Positions 1-8,857 of a stretch of 64,000 nucleotides of DNA are shown in pieces; the first letter of the stretch is position 1, and the number at the start of each line of letters is the position of its first letter. The DNA lies in contig JADJRB010000001.1 of assembly GCA_016712445.1 (NCBI GenBank), positions 1,984,001 to 2,048,000 of the forward strand, given 5' to 3'. This DNA comes from Acidobacteriota bacterium. Lineage in GTDB: Bacteria; Pseudomonadota; Alphaproteobacteria; Caulobacterales; Hyphomonadaceae. The translations under genes and the position numbers were made by a program. The notes under the pieces were generated by a model, which was not told the DNA's origin, searched no databases, and saw only the letters and a program-made list of their open reading frames with translations.

Positions 1-51
1 GCCTGCACACAAACGCTTGATCCCCCCGGCCCGGTCTGCAATCTCAGCCGC

Positions 52-570
52 ATGAAATTGTCGATACAATCCGCCTGGCCATACATTCTGGTGCCGTTCG
101 TGGTGCTGGCCGACCAGGTGAGCAAGTGGCTCGTGCTTGCAGAACCACGCTTCAACTCTTCGGCGTGCTTTGCAGACCCGCAGATGTGCGGCCGGATACC
201 TCTGTCGGGGCCGCTCGACTTCACGATGACCTGGAACCGCGGTATGAGCTACGGCCTGTTCCAGTCGGACGGAATCGGCCGCTGGATCCTCGCCGCCGTC
301 ATGCTCGCCATCGCCATCGGCTTCCTCGTCTGGCTGCTGCGGGCCGAAGGCCGCTGGCTGAGGCTGGCGCTCGCCCTCGTCATCGGCGGGGCCTTCGGCA
401 ACCTGATCGACCGGGTCCGCTTCGGCGCCGTGGTCGATTTCATCGATGCCAATGGCCTGTTTTTCCCTTGGATCTTCAATATTGCAGATGCGGCCATCTC
501 GGTTGGCGCGGTGCTTCTGTTTGTTGACCAGTTCTTACTTTCCCGGCCAAAACAGGCTAACAGCCACTAA
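52..570 (+). CDS. lspA: Lipoprotein signal peptidase (signal peptidase II)
   Basis: Inner-membrane aspartic protease that cleaves the signal peptide from diacylglyceryl-modified prolipoproteins. The 172-residue protein has the usual size, with four hydrophobic segments. It shows the family blocks: ADQVSKW near the N-terminus, TWNRGMSYGLF in the first periplasmic region, then GNLIDRVRFGAVVDFI and FNIADAAISVG, which carry the two catalytic aspartates (GNLIDR and NIADA). The start is the first ATG in the frame; no strong Shine-Dalgarno is visible. A lipoprotein gene follows 41 bases downstream, and several other lipoproteins encoded in this window would be its substrates. Confidence 0.97.
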   Translation: MKLSIQSAWPYILVPFVVLADQVSKWLVLAEPRFNSSACFADPQMCGRIPLSGPLDFTMTWNRGMSYGLFQSDGIGRWILAAVMLAIAIGFLVWLLRAEGRWLRLALALVIGGAFGNLIDRVRFGAVVDFIDANGLFFPWIFNIADAAISVGAVLLFVDQFLLSRPKQANSH

Positions 571-611
571 GACCGGCCCTCAGCCCTCCAGAAACGGATC
601 TGCCCCAGCCC

Positions 612-1106
612 ATGAAGAAGTCTCTCCTCATTCTCGCCGCTGGCGCCGCCCTGGCCGCGACATCGGCCTGCACGTCCTCCGGTAACGGCGGCGCGACCCC
701 GAACGAATTCCGCGTGGTCACCAAGGCGCCGCTAAGCGTGCCGCCGGAATACAGCCTGCGCCCGCCGGCGGCGGGCACCACCACACCCGCTGAAGTCGAA
801 GCCGCCACCACCGGCGTGACGACGGCTTTCGGCACGACCCATGGCCAGGATGCCAGTGCGTCGGAAAAGGCCCTCGTGGCTGCTGCTGGCGCCAATGCCG
901 CCAATTCTGCGGTGCGTGCGCAGGTCGATTACGAAGAGACCAAGTCGATCCGCAAGTCATCGACCGTCTCGGACCGCATCTTCTTCTGGCGCAAGGACAA
1001 GGCGGAGGATGCCACCTCGGCCGCCACCGACAACGCCACCGGCGACCAGGCAGTCACCATCGAACGTACCAGCGGCGGCCCGCGTATCCGGTTGCCCGGG
1101 ACCTGA
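612..1106 (+). CDS. DUF3035-type outer-membrane lipoprotein
   Basis: A 164-residue protein with a lipoprotein signal peptide ending in a lipobox-like ATSAC at about residue 20. It continues with a segment typical of the alphaproteobacterial DUF3035 family (NEFRVVTKAPLSVPPEYSLRPP). The rest is low-complexity Ala/Thr-rich sequence with a basic region near the C-terminus. The family usually sits between lspA and M16 peptidase genes in this class, as here. The function is not established. I infer an envelope role from the lipobox and the neighbours. Confidence 0.8.
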   Translation: MKKSLLILAAGAALAATSACTSSGNGGATPNEFRVVTKAPLSVPPEYSLRPPAAGTTTPAEVEAATTGVTTAFGTTHGQDASASEKALVAAAGANAANSAVRAQVDYEETKSIRKSSTVSDRIFFWRKDKAEDATSAATDNATGDQAVTIERTSGGPRIRLPGT

Positions 1107-1149
1107 GGGTCCGACACTAAAGCCTTTCGTACCAACCCGGAGAACGTCC

Positions 1150-2499
1150 ATGAAACGGAGTCTCGCCGCCGGGCTATTCGCCCTGTTTGCTTCCCACGCA
1201 GTCGCAGAGGAGGCAGTCTGGACTCCCTCGACGTTCACGCTCGACAACGGCATGGAAGTGGTGGTGATCCCCGATCACCGCGCGCCCGTCGTCACCCATA
1301 TGGTGTGGTACAAGGTCGGCGCGGTCGATGAGGCGCCCGGCAAGTCCGGCATCGCGCACCTGTTCGAACACGTGATGTTCAAGGAAACCAAGAATATCGG
1401 CCCGGAAGAGTTCACGTCCATCGTGCAGCGCTCGGGCGGCCAGCTGAACGCCTTCACCAGCTGGGACTACACGGCCTATTACGAGCGCGTAGCCAAGCCG
1501 CAGCTCGGCAAGATGATGGAACTTGAAGCCGAGCGGATGGTGAACCTCATCATCAACGACGATCCCAAGGGCCCGTTCATTTCCGAGCGCGACGTGGTCA
1601 AGGAAGAGCGCCGCCAGCGCATCGACAACAATCCCGGCGTGATCCTGCAGGAACAGGTGCTGTCGCAGATCTGGAAGGGACACCCCTACGAAATCACGGT
1701 CATCGGCAAGATGGACGAGGTTGCCGCGCTCACCCCGCAGGACGGTCTCGATTTCTACCAGCACTATTACAGCCCGGAGAATGCCATCCTGGTGGTCGCG
1801 GGCGATGTGACGCCGGACGAGGTGCGCGCGCTGGCTGAAGCGAACTACGGCGTCATCCCCCGCAGCGGAACGCCGCCGACCGAGCGCAAGTGGCGCGCGG
1901 TCGCCCCGCTCAGCGAAACGCTGACACTGGAACATGCCGACCCGAAAGTGCGCCAGCCCAGCTGGAGCCGCTACTATCTCGGCTATTCCCAGCTTCGCCA
2001 GCCGAAGGAAACCCTGGCGCTGGAAGTCGGGCTCGAGATCCTTGGCGGCGGCATGACCAGCCGGCTTTACCAGTCGCTGGTGGAGCAACAGCAGGTCGCC
2101 ATCGCCGCGAATGCCTATGGCTACACGTCCCTCCACGACGAAGGCCCCGCGGTGCTTTCGGCCAGCCCGGCACCGGGCGTGTCGCTGGAAACGCTGGAGA
2201 CGGCGCTGATGACGGAAGTCGAGAAGGTGCTGGCCGAAGGCTTCACCGAGGCCGAAGTCGTGCGCGCCCGCAACAAGCTGGCGGCGGATGCCATCTATGC
2301 CCGCGACAGCCAGTCCGGCATGGCGAACCTGTTCGGCGGATGGCTGGCGATCGGCGGCACCGTGGACCAGCTGCTGGCCTATCCGGACGAGGTGCGGGCG
2401 GTGACGCCTGAGGAGGCCATTGCCGCGGTTCGCGCCGTGTTCGCGCCGGACAAGAACTATATCGAAGCCCACCTTCTGCCGGCTGAGGGAGACCTCTGA
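1150..2499 (+). CDS. M16 family zinc metallopeptidase, catalytic member
   Basis: A 449-residue periplasmic peptidase with a signal peptide (about residues 1-19, ending SHAVA). The inverted zinc motif HLFEH lies at about residue 73, followed by the downstream acidic cluster ELEAERM. This is the N-terminal M16 catalytic domain followed by the M16_C substrate-clamp domain. The frame is open upstream to 841, but the ATG at 1150 is preceded by GGAGAACGTCC and starts a proper signal peptide, so I chose it. Its stop overlaps the next gene's start as TGATG. This arrangement matches M16 pairs in which one subunit carries the active site and the partner is inactive. Confidence 0.93.
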   Translation: MKRSLAAGLFALFASHAVAEEAVWTPSTFTLDNGMEVVVIPDHRAPVVTHMVWYKVGAVDEAPGKSGIAHLFEHVMFKETKNIGPEEFTSIVQRSGGQLNAFTSWDYTAYYERVAKPQLGKMMELEAERMVNLIINDDPKGPFISERDVVKEERRQRIDNNPGVILQEQVLSQIWKGHPYEITVIGKMDEVAALTPQDGLDFYQHYYSPENAILVVAGDVTPDEVRALAEANYGVIPRSGTPPTERKWRAVAPLSETLTLEHADPKVRQPSWSRYYLGYSQLRQPKETLALEVGLEILGGGMTSRLYQSLVEQQQVAIAANAYGYTSLHDEGPAVLSASPAPGVSLETLETALMTEVEKVLAEGFTEAEVVRARNKLAADAIYARDSQSGMANLFGGWLAIGGTVDQLLAYPDEVRAVTPEEAIAAVRAVFAPDKNYIEAHLLPAEGDL

Positions 2500-3914
2500 T
2501 GCCTACGACCAAACTTCTTCTCGGGGCGGTTGCCCTCTCGGTGCTTTCCGGCTGTTCGACCGTTCACGGATGGTTCCAGGGCAAGCCTGAACCGGCTGAG
2601 CTGGCCGCGCCGGCGGAGCCCGGACTGGCCGTCACAGTGCATGAAGGCGAGTTCGCCACGATCCAGCAGTTCGTCACGCCGGGCGGCGTTTCGGTGTGGC
2701 TGGTATCCGAGCCGTCCATTCCGATCCTTGCGGTCGAGATGGCCTGGAAGGGCGGCGCCGCGGCCGATCCGGCTGGCATGCAAGGACTGGGCGAAGTCGT
2801 GGCCTACAGCATGAACGAAGGCGCGGGCGATCTGGACTCGCTGGCATTCCAGACTGCGATGGAAGACCTCAACATGAGCTTCGGTTGCACGGCTGGCGCC
2901 GAATGGACCAGCTGTTCTGTCTCGTCGCTGACCGACAATGCCGACGACGCGATGGCGCTGGTCGCGACCGCCTTCGCCGCGCCGCGCTTTGACGAAGGCC
3001 CGTTCCAGCGCTTCCTGCGTGAGGAGGAAGTCGGCCTCCAGACACGCGAGACGAACGCAGGTTACCTCGCCTGGCGCGCCACCGCTCAGGCGCTTTATCC
3101 CGACCACCCGTTCGCGCGCGAAACGACCGCTGAAAGCCTGGCGGCGCTCACGCCGGCGCTTGCCCGCGAACACATGCGCACACTGATGACCCGTGATCGC
3201 CTGATCGTCACGGCCGTGGGCGCCGTCTCACCGGAAGAACTCGCACCGCTGGTCGACGAAGTCGCGGCTGGCCTCGCCGAAACGGCGACCATCCCGGAGG
3301 TCGCGCCGGTTGACGTTGCGGCTGCGCCGGTGACCGAAGTCGTGATCGACCTGCCGCAGCCGCAAAGCCTCGTGCGCTTTGTCGGCCCTGGCATCGACCG
3401 CACCAATCCGGATTTCTTCCCCGCCTACGTCCTGAACTACACGCTCGGCGGGGGCGGTTTCGAGAGCCGTCTGATGAAGACGCTGCGCGTGCAGAAAGGC
3501 CTCACCTACGGCGTGTCGACGAGCCTCGACCCGAACCCGATGCTGCTCACATGGTCCGGCGGCGGCCAGACCAAGAACGAAAGCGCGGGCGAGTTCGTCG
3601 CTGGCGTGAAGGATGAGTTGCAGGCCTTCATCGATGGCGGCGTGACGGAGCAGGAATTGTCCGACGCCAAGGCCTACCTTGTCGGCTCGTATCCGCTCGG
3701 CTTCGACTCGAATGCCAAGATTGCCAGCCAGATGATGAACGTGCGCCAGGACGATCTCGGGGTCGACTACTTCGATCGCCGCAATGACCTGATCAAGGCG
3801 GTGACGCTGGAAGACGTGAACCGGGTGGCGAACGCCTATCTCAGCCCGGATCGCTATTCCTTCATCATCGTCGGTGAACCCGAAGGCATCGCGGCGCCCG
3901 CGCTCGCAGAATAG
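2499..3914 (+). CDS. M16 family peptidase-like lipoprotein, non-catalytic partner
   Basis: A 471-residue M16 homologue with a lipoprotein signal (lipobox near SVLSGC). The zinc motif HxxEH is absent where the catalytic partner has it: the aligned region reads YSMNEGAGDLDS. The C-terminal part keeps M16_C features (LGGGGFESRLMKTLRVQKGLTYGV). Non-catalytic M16 subunits normally pair with an active one, and this gene is translationally coupled (TGATG) to such a gene. I infer a heterodimer anchored in the envelope. The substrate is unknown. Confidence 0.9.
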   Translation: MPTTKLLLGAVALSVLSGCSTVHGWFQGKPEPAELAAPAEPGLAVTVHEGEFATIQQFVTPGGVSVWLVSEPSIPILAVEMAWKGGAAADPAGMQGLGEVVAYSMNEGAGDLDSLAFQTAMEDLNMSFGCTAGAEWTSCSVSSLTDNADDAMALVATAFAAPRFDEGPFQRFLREEEVGLQTRETNAGYLAWRATAQALYPDHPFARETTAESLAALTPALAREHMRTLMTRDRLIVTAVGAVSPEELAPLVDEVAAGLAETATIPEVAPVDVAAAPVTEVVIDLPQPQSLVRFVGPGIDRTNPDFFPAYVLNYTLGGGGFESRLMKTLRVQKGLTYGVSTSLDPNPMLLTWSGGGQTKNESAGEFVAGVKDELQAFIDGGVTEQELSDAKAYLVGSYPLGFDSNAKIASQMMNVRQDDLGVDYFDRRNDLIKAVTLEDVNRVANAYLSPDRYSFIIVGEPEGIAAPALAE

Positions 3915-3920
3915 GTACGG

Positions 3921-3950
3921 GGCGCGGCGGATCTAGTCTCCCGCCGCGCC
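3921..3950. repeat. 10-bp perfect inverted repeat at a convergent gene junction
   Basis: GGCGCGGCGG at 3921-3930 and CCGCCGCGCC at 3941-3950 form a 10-bp perfect stem with a 10-base loop. The repeat sits between the stop of the second M16 gene and the end of the convergent hydrolase, whose stop codon region lies in the loop. No T-run follows on either strand, so it is not a classical intrinsic terminator. It may limit read-through or protect both 3' ends. Confidence 0.5.
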
Positions 3951-5012
3951 GCCGTCCGTCCTCACGAGAAACTGGCGCAACGCGGCTTCGTAAGCGTCCG
4001 GCTGGTCCCACCAGAGCTCGTGGCCCGCCCGCTCGATCATCTGATACTCAGCGTTCGGAAAGAGCGCCGCATATTCCGCCACGGCCTCATACGGAATCGT
4101 GTCGCACTGTCCGTGGAGAACCAGAACAGGCGCCAGCATGCCCTGCATGTCCTGACGCGGATCGCGGAAATCGTCCGGGAAGAAGTTCACGCCGATCCGG
4201 CTATACGCACCGGCGCCGCCCTCTTCGGGCTGCACATTGGCGCCGTCACAGACCATGCTTCGCGTAAACTTGCTGGCCATCGTATTGAGCGCCGCGTCCA
4301 CTTCGGAATCCGGCGCAAACTTCACATTGAAGGCTTGCGCGAGGGCCATCGACACGATTGCCCGGAACGGCAACCGCGTCAGGCTGGTATCGTGATCCAG
4401 CGTCGCTGACGTATCGATGAACTTCAGTTCCGGCGGCGGCGGGTAGCGCACTTCATTCACCCAACGCCCCTCGTCGTCATAGAGGTTCGGCTTCAGGTCG
4501 CCCGGCGAACTCAGGATCAGCGCTGCAATCCGGTCCGGATGTCGCGCCGCAAAATGCGCCGCGATTGTGCCGCCAAATGAATGACCCATCAGGATCACGC
4601 GCTCGGCGTTCACATGGTGCGCGATGATTTCATCCAGGTCCGATACATGGCTGTCGAAGGTCGTGTCCTTCGGCCGTGCCCGCCGGTCCGAAAGGCCGGA
4701 CCCGCTCTGGTCATAGAGATAAACGTCATGGCCGAGATCGCGCAGGCGCGTCAGCTCGCCAATCATGCTCGAGTGAACGTAACCGCCAGGCCCGCCATGA
4801 AGAAATACAATCGGCGGCTGCGTGCCCGAAGAAACAATGTGCGTGTAGGCGATCCGGTAACCGCCCTGCATCGTCCAGTACCGGGTCGACTCGCGTGGCT
4901 CAATCGCTGACACGGTCGGCGTCACCGGCCAGAAGGCCAGTACTGCGACCACGGCTGCGCCCAATGCCATCACTGACAGCACCGCCCGTGCAATCCATTT
5001 CAAGACGCGCAT
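3933..5012 (-). CDS. Alpha/beta hydrolase (proline iminopeptidase-like), membrane-anchored or exported
   Basis: An approximately 359-residue alpha/beta-fold hydrolase with an N-terminal hydrophobic segment (residues 8-27) that anchors or exports it. Visible features are the oxyanion motif HGGPGG, the nucleophile elbow GHSFGG, a late acid in LHGQCD and the catalytic His in AGHELWW. HGGPGG is typical of the S33 prolyl aminopeptidase-like branch. The frame also has a start at 5033. The ATG at 5012 is preferred because AGGGGA lies a few bases upstream and the hydrophobic segment follows directly. The substrate is unknown; esterase or epoxide hydrolase activity is possible. Confidence 0.85.
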   Translation of the reverse strand: MRVLKWIARAVLSVMALGAAVVAVLAFWPVTPTVSAIEPRESTRYWTMQGGYRIAYTHIVSSGTQPPIVFLHGGPGGYVHSSMIGELTRLRDLGHDVYLYDQSGSGLSDRRARPKDTTFDSHVSDLDEIIAHHVNAERVILMGHSFGGTIAAHFAARHPDRIAALILSSPGDLKPNLYDDEGRWVNEVRYPPPPELKFIDTSATLDHDTSLTRLPFRAIVSMALAQAFNVKFAPDSEVDAALNTMASKFTRSMVCDGANVQPEEGGAGAYSRIGVNFFPDDFRDPRQDMQGMLAPVLVLHGQCDTIPYEAVAEYAALFPNAEYQMIERAGHELWWDQPDAYEAALRQFLVRTDGGAAGD

Positions 5013-5087
5013 GAAGGTCCCCTTTCGCTTCAAGATGCACCCGGCAGGTCATCTGGATGCAGCGCGCACAGCCTTGAGAGAAAAATC

Positions 5088-6035
5088 TCAGTCCGCAGAC
5101 TTCCGCGGCGTCGCGAGACCCGGCGCCGAGATGCTGCTCGCATGGTCGCGCCGGAAGCTGAAGAGTTCGGCGGGCCGCCCGCCGGTGCCGGTCTCCATCT
5201 GGCCGGTCCCGGCCACAAGCTGCGCCTTGTCGAGTGCGCGCCGGAAATTCTGCGTATGCAGCTGCAGGCCGAGGATGCCTTCCACCGAGCGCTGCAGGGC
5301 GGACAGGGTGAACCGGTCCGGCAGCAGTTCGAAGACGACGGGACGATACTTGATCTTGCTGCGCAGGCGCGACAGGCCGGTCGCGAGGATGCGCCGGTGG
5401 TCCGACGCCATCATGCTGCCGAGCCTCAGGCCGCCTTCCGGCAAGCCCGCATCCCGCGCGCATTCCCCCACAAGGCCCGCCTCGTAGAGCAGCTCATAGC
5501 GTTCCAGCACCCGCTCTTCCATCCAGCGCGCGCCGTCGAGGCCGAACGCCGTGCGCGCCCGGTCGAGACGCCGCGCGTTACCGGCTGCCCAGGTCCGCAG
5601 GCGCGGCGCGATCTCGGCCTCAAGCAAGGCAGGCCGGCGCACCCGGTGATCCTCCCACGGAAAATAATGGTACCAGTCCTGCCACCGCGCGCCGAATGCG
5701 GCGCCGGCCGGCCGCGCTTCCGGGGTCAGGGCGAGGTAGCCGATCGAGATCACCCTCGTGTCGGTCGGAATGTCAGTCAGGCTGTCTTCCGGCGTTTCGC
5801 GGTCCTTGTCGCCGAACGTGTAGAGCTGTTCGACATAGCCGATTTCGAAACCTGTCTGCTCGCGCACCCAGCCGCGCAGGGAAAGGTCGAACGTGCGATG
5901 GTTCAGCGGATCGAACGGGCCGAACGGCAGCGCGTCCTCGCCGCCCGCCCGGCGCGTCACGAGCACGTGCGGTTCGCCGTCCTTCAGGGCAACCATCACG
6001 GCCGACAGGCCGATCAACAGGCGGGGCGTCTTCAT
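5088..6035 (-). CDS. NrtR-like NAD regulator (Nudix domain plus winged helix)
   Basis: A 315-residue protein with an N-terminal Nudix-fold domain (residues 1-150) and a C-terminal winged-helix region (about 205-290) ending in a basic tail. The Nudix box is degenerate (LRGWVREQTGFEIGYVEQLYTFGD region). This is the pattern of NrtR-type regulators, which bind ADP-ribose rather than hydrolyse it and repress NAD synthesis genes. Its ATG overlaps the stop of the upstream HD hydrolase as ATGA, so the two are co-translated. No NAD biosynthesis gene is visible nearby, so the targets would be elsewhere. Family assignment is good; function is inferred. Confidence 0.8.
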   Translation of the reverse strand: MKTPRLLIGLSAVMVALKDGEPHVLVTRRAGGEDALPFGPFDPLNHRTFDLSLRGWVREQTGFEIGYVEQLYTFGDKDRETPEDSLTDIPTDTRVISIGYLALTPEARPAGAAFGARWQDWYHYFPWEDHRVRRPALLEAEIAPRLRTWAAGNARRLDRARTAFGLDGARWMEERVLERYELLYEAGLVGECARDAGLPEGGLRLGSMMASDHRRILATGLSRLRSKIKYRPVVFELLPDRFTLSALQRSVEGILGLQLHTQNFRRALDKAQLVAGTGQMETGTGGRPAELFSFRRDHASSISAPGLATPRKSAD

Positions 6036-6649
6036 CGGGCAGCCTCATGGCGCAGCAGGGCCGACTGGATGTCGCCAAACCGCGCCAGGAACAAGGCCTG
6101 CGCCTCAGTCGGCGGCAAGGGGGTAAGGGCAAGCTCCAGCCCTTCCGGCGGCTTGCCGAAGAAGCCGTCGGACTCCGCCGGCGTGAACCCGGCGAGCTGC
6201 ACCGCTTCAAACCAGGCGCAGATATTGTCGGCGCGCTTGATCACCTTCTTCAGTGTGGCCGGCGTCACCGGCTTCAGGCCGAAGCGGATATGCACCGCTT
6301 CCTGAAGGCGCGCCTCGACGCCCTTGTAGCTTTCGCCAAGGATCGCCTTGAACGGCGAGATCATGTCGCCGATCACGTATTCCGGGCTGTCATGCAGCAG
6401 GGCCGTCAGCGATTCGGCAGGGCCGAGACCGGGCTCCAGCCAGCGCACCAGCCGTTCGACCAGCACCGAATGCTCGGCCACCGAAAAGGCATGTTCGCCG
6501 CGCGTCTGGCCGTTCCACCGCGCCACACGGGCAAGACCGTGCGCGATGTCCTCGATCTCGATATCCATCGGCGAAGGATGGGCGAGGTCCAGCCTCCGGC
6601 CAGACAACATCCGCTGCCAGACGCGGGGCGGCTTAACAGATCGCTTCAC
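6032..6649 (-). CDS. HD-domain hydrolase, YfbR/5'-deoxynucleotidase-like
   Basis: An approximately 205-residue HD-superfamily phosphohydrolase. The metal-binding pattern is visible as EHAFSVAEHSVLVE, then LLHDSPEYVIGDM, then a later KRAD aspartate. The recognisable family block WQRMLSGRRLDL lies close to the N-terminus. Three starts are possible: TTG 6700, ATG 6670 and GTG 6649. I prefer GTG 6649 because GGAG lies seven bases upstream and it places the conserved block near the N-terminus. Its end overlaps the NrtR-like gene by four bases. Activity on deoxynucleotides or related phosphomonoesters is inferred from the family. Confidence 0.82.
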   Translation of the reverse strand: MKRSVKPPRVWQRMLSGRRLDLAHPSPMDIEIEDIAHGLARVARWNGQTRGEHAFSVAEHSVLVERLVRWLEPGLGPAESLTALLHDSPEYVIGDMISPFKAILGESYKGVEARLQEAVHIRFGLKPVTPATLKKVIKRADNICAWFEAVQLAGFTPAESDGFFGKPPEGLELALTPLPPTEAQALFLARFGDIQSALLRHEAAR

Positions 6650-6810
6650 GTGGGGTCTCCATCGGGGCATCTTTAAGGGATTGGTAGCACGGGTAAACAA
6701 ACCACGGCGATCCGCTTACAAACTCGCCGCATTGCAGACACCATTCCCCAATGCCGCATTAAGGCGTTTGGCGCATAACGGTCGCACGCAACAGGCGAGC
6801 CCCGATACCC

Positions 6811-6960
6811 ATGACCGAAGCCTTCCTCCACTTCTTTTCCGGCCAGACCTTCGCCATGCTGATGCTGGCCTGCGGTACGCTGGTCGTGGTGGTGGAAGCC
6901 GTGCGCGCCAGCCGCCGGGCCCTGTGGGGCGACATGTTCACCGAAGACTTCGAGGAATAG
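6811..6960 (+). CDS. Small single-pass membrane protein (49 aa)
   Basis: A short open frame in the gap between divergent and convergent neighbours. It encodes 49 residues with one hydrophobic helix (about residues 11-29, MLMLACGTLVVVV), then a basic stop-transfer segment (RASRRALWGD) and an acidic end (FTEDFEE). The arrangement of a helix flanked by positive residues is typical of a real small membrane protein, and the third-position GC bias matches the surrounding genes. The Shine-Dalgarno is weak. I do not recognise a family. Confidence 0.55.
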   Translation: MTEAFLHFFSGQTFAMLMLACGTLVVVVEAVRASRRALWGDMFTEDFEE

Positions 6961-6970
6961 AGGCTTCAGC

Positions 6971-8857
6971 CTAATCCACGAAATTCGCGAGCAAGCGCAG
7001 GTAGGCGGCCTGGTAGGCGTTCGAGTTTTCCGAGATCTGCCAGGAATTCAGCGGCCAGCCGTCATCAAACTCGAGATAGGATTTCAGCGGCGGCTGCCCG
7101 TGAGGCGGTGACAACCGGCTCGTTCCGCAGGCCGCGTTGAGCTGCGCATTGCCGCAGCTTTCCGGGCAACAGGCATCCCAGTCATAGGTCGGGTTCGGTC
7201 CGCCGACGACAAAGCCGGGGATCGGCGTCTCGGTGTGCCAGCTTCTGTAGAACTTCATCACTGAGCGCTCGGCGCCAAACGCGCCCATATTGGTCAGGTA
7301 GGCCGTGCCGTGCGGGTTCTCGCCGTGCAGGTAATGCACATAGTCGAGCGCCCGGGCGGTCAGCCTCGCCGCTTGGTCGGCGTCTCCGGACAGGCGCGCG
7401 GCGTCGAGATAGAGCGTGCCCGTGCGCGCCATGACGCCGTTGCTGCCCCAATGGAGCGCGTCGACCGGCACACCGTAGCCCGGCGCCGCATCGCCGCTGA
7501 GGCGGCGGCTGAAAATCTCGGCATAGTAGGCGCGCACCTCCGGCGGCATGCCGGGCTGGCGCGCCACAAACAGCGCGGCATCCTGCACTTCATAACGGTA
7601 GGCATCGACGAGCCCGCTGGTCACCATCTGCGTTTCAGCGAAGGCCGCATCCATTTCGCGAAGGTAGGCTTCGTCTCCGGTCAGGGCCGAGAGATAAGCG
7701 GCGGCGGCATAGCGCTTGCCATTCAGGTATTCGGCATCGATTTCCTGCTGCCCGGCGCCAAGACCTTCCGAACCGGCGGACTTGTCGTTGTTGTAGAAGG
7801 TCACGGCGGGATTGGCCTCGGCCCACAGCCAGGCGGCAATCGCCCCCTTCTCGAGCCTTTGGGAGTAGGCGGCGAGGGCAGGCGAAGGATTGTCGCGCAG
7901 CAGCAGGGACCCCAGGGCGAAGGTGCCCGCGGCCGACAGGGTGGCCGATGTGCTGGCCGGGCCATACCGGCTTGGACCCTTGGCGGCGGAGGGCGGGCTT
8001 GCCGTATCGCGGCCGAGCACCGAGAGAACCGAGCCATCCTCATTCTGCATGCGCAGCAGCCAGTCCAGCCCCCACTTCACTTCATCCAGAACATCCGGCA
8101 CGGCATTGCCGCTTTCGGGAATGCCGAAATCATCGCCCCAGGCGCCGGGATTCTCCGCATATGAAAGCAGCAGTGTGCGGCATTGGTCCGCTGTCCAGTT
8201 CGTGTACTGATTATAATCTCCGGCGTCGAACCACCCGCCATGCAGGTCGCGTTCAGTGGCGGCGTTTCCCGGCGCAGAGTAGAGGCGCGCCTCGGCATCC
8301 TGCCCTTTGCCGAGATGGCTTGCCGCGTCAGTCCAGCCTTCACCGGCGGCGGGCGACGACTTGGCGAAACCGGCGCGCTGGTAAAAGAAGGTCCGGAAAG
8401 CTTCGCGAAACACCGGCCGGTAGACTGAGTCCCGAACCGAGAAAGCCGCAGAGGCCTGCGCGCCGTCACCGGATGTGACGATGTACTCGCCAGGCTCGGA
8501 AATGCGCGAGATGTCGAGCGTCCACACCCGGTCGCCGGACAGCTGGTCCTCGGCGTCGCCTTCTTCAGGCTCGAGTGAAAAGGAACGGACCGGCTCGTTC
8601 GTGGCGGCATCGCGGACATAATAGGTCAGCCGGGGCTTTGACGACCAGGCGGTATCAAAGCCGCGCACCGGTTCACGCACACGGACGGTCTTGGGATCGC
8701 CGGGCCGGTAGCCGAACTGGTCTAGCACTATGGGCCCGGCCGGCACCGCATCTGCTGGGCGGGGCGGCGGGACAACCGCGTCAGAATGAGGCTTGCCGCA
8801 AGCGACCGTCAGACCTGCAAGACAGAGGACTGCGAAGCTTGCGGCGCGCCGCGTCAT
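6971..8857 (-). CDS. Glycoside hydrolase family 9 lipoprotein (endoglucanase-type)
   Basis: A 628-residue protein. A lipoprotein signal ends in LTVAC at residue 20. An N-terminal Ig-like domain typical of GH9 enzymes follows (IVLDQFGYRPGDPK, residues 43-140), then an (alpha/alpha)6 catalytic domain. The catalytic base pair is visible in GGWFDAGDYNQY (D211, D214) and the likely proton donor is E610 in ISENSNAYQ. GENPHGTAYLTN and the Cys-rich DACCPESCGN loop also fit the family. The frame is open upstream, but ATG 8857 begins the signal peptide and overlaps the upstream gene's stop as ATGA. GH9 enzymes cleave beta-1,4-glucans; the substrate here could also be another beta-glucan. Membrane anchoring suggests periplasmic oligosaccharide processing. 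Confidence 0.9.
   Translation of the reverse strand: MTRRAASFAVLCLAGLTVACGKPHSDAVVPPPRPADAVPAGPIVLDQFGYRPGDPKTVRVREPVRGFDTAWSSKPRLTYYVRDAATNEPVRSFSLEPEEGDAEDQLSGDRVWTLDISRISEPGEYIVTSGDGAQASAAFSVRDSVYRPVFREAFRTFFYQRAGFAKSSPAAGEGWTDAASHLGKGQDAEARLYSAPGNAATERDLHGGWFDAGDYNQYTNWTADQCRTLLLSYAENPGAWGDDFGIPESGNAVPDVLDEVKWGLDWLLRMQNEDGSVLSVLGRDTASPPSAAKGPSRYGPASTSATLSAAGTFALGSLLLRDNPSPALAAYSQRLEKGAIAAWLWAEANPAVTFYNNDKSAGSEGLGAGQQEIDAEYLNGKRYAAAAYLSALTGDEAYLREMDAAFAETQMVTSGLVDAYRYEVQDAALFVARQPGMPPEVRAYYAEIFSRRLSGDAAPGYGVPVDALHWGSNGVMARTGTLYLDAARLSGDADQAARLTARALDYVHYLHGENPHGTAYLTNMGAFGAERSVMKFYRSWHTETPIPGFVVGGPNPTYDWDACCPESCGNAQLNAACGTSRLSPPHGQPPLKSYLEFDDGWPLNSWQISENSNAYQAAYLRLLANFVD

Noticed and set aside
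1..20. Possible end of an upstream gene (TGA at 18-20), perhaps ileS
   Set aside because: Only five codons are visible, too few to assign; lspA often follows ileS but the sequence cannot show it.
841..1149. 103-residue N-terminal extension of the first M16 gene
   Set aside because: It overlaps the DUF3035 lipoprotein in another frame, is Arg/Pro-rich, and a proper signal peptide starts at 1150.
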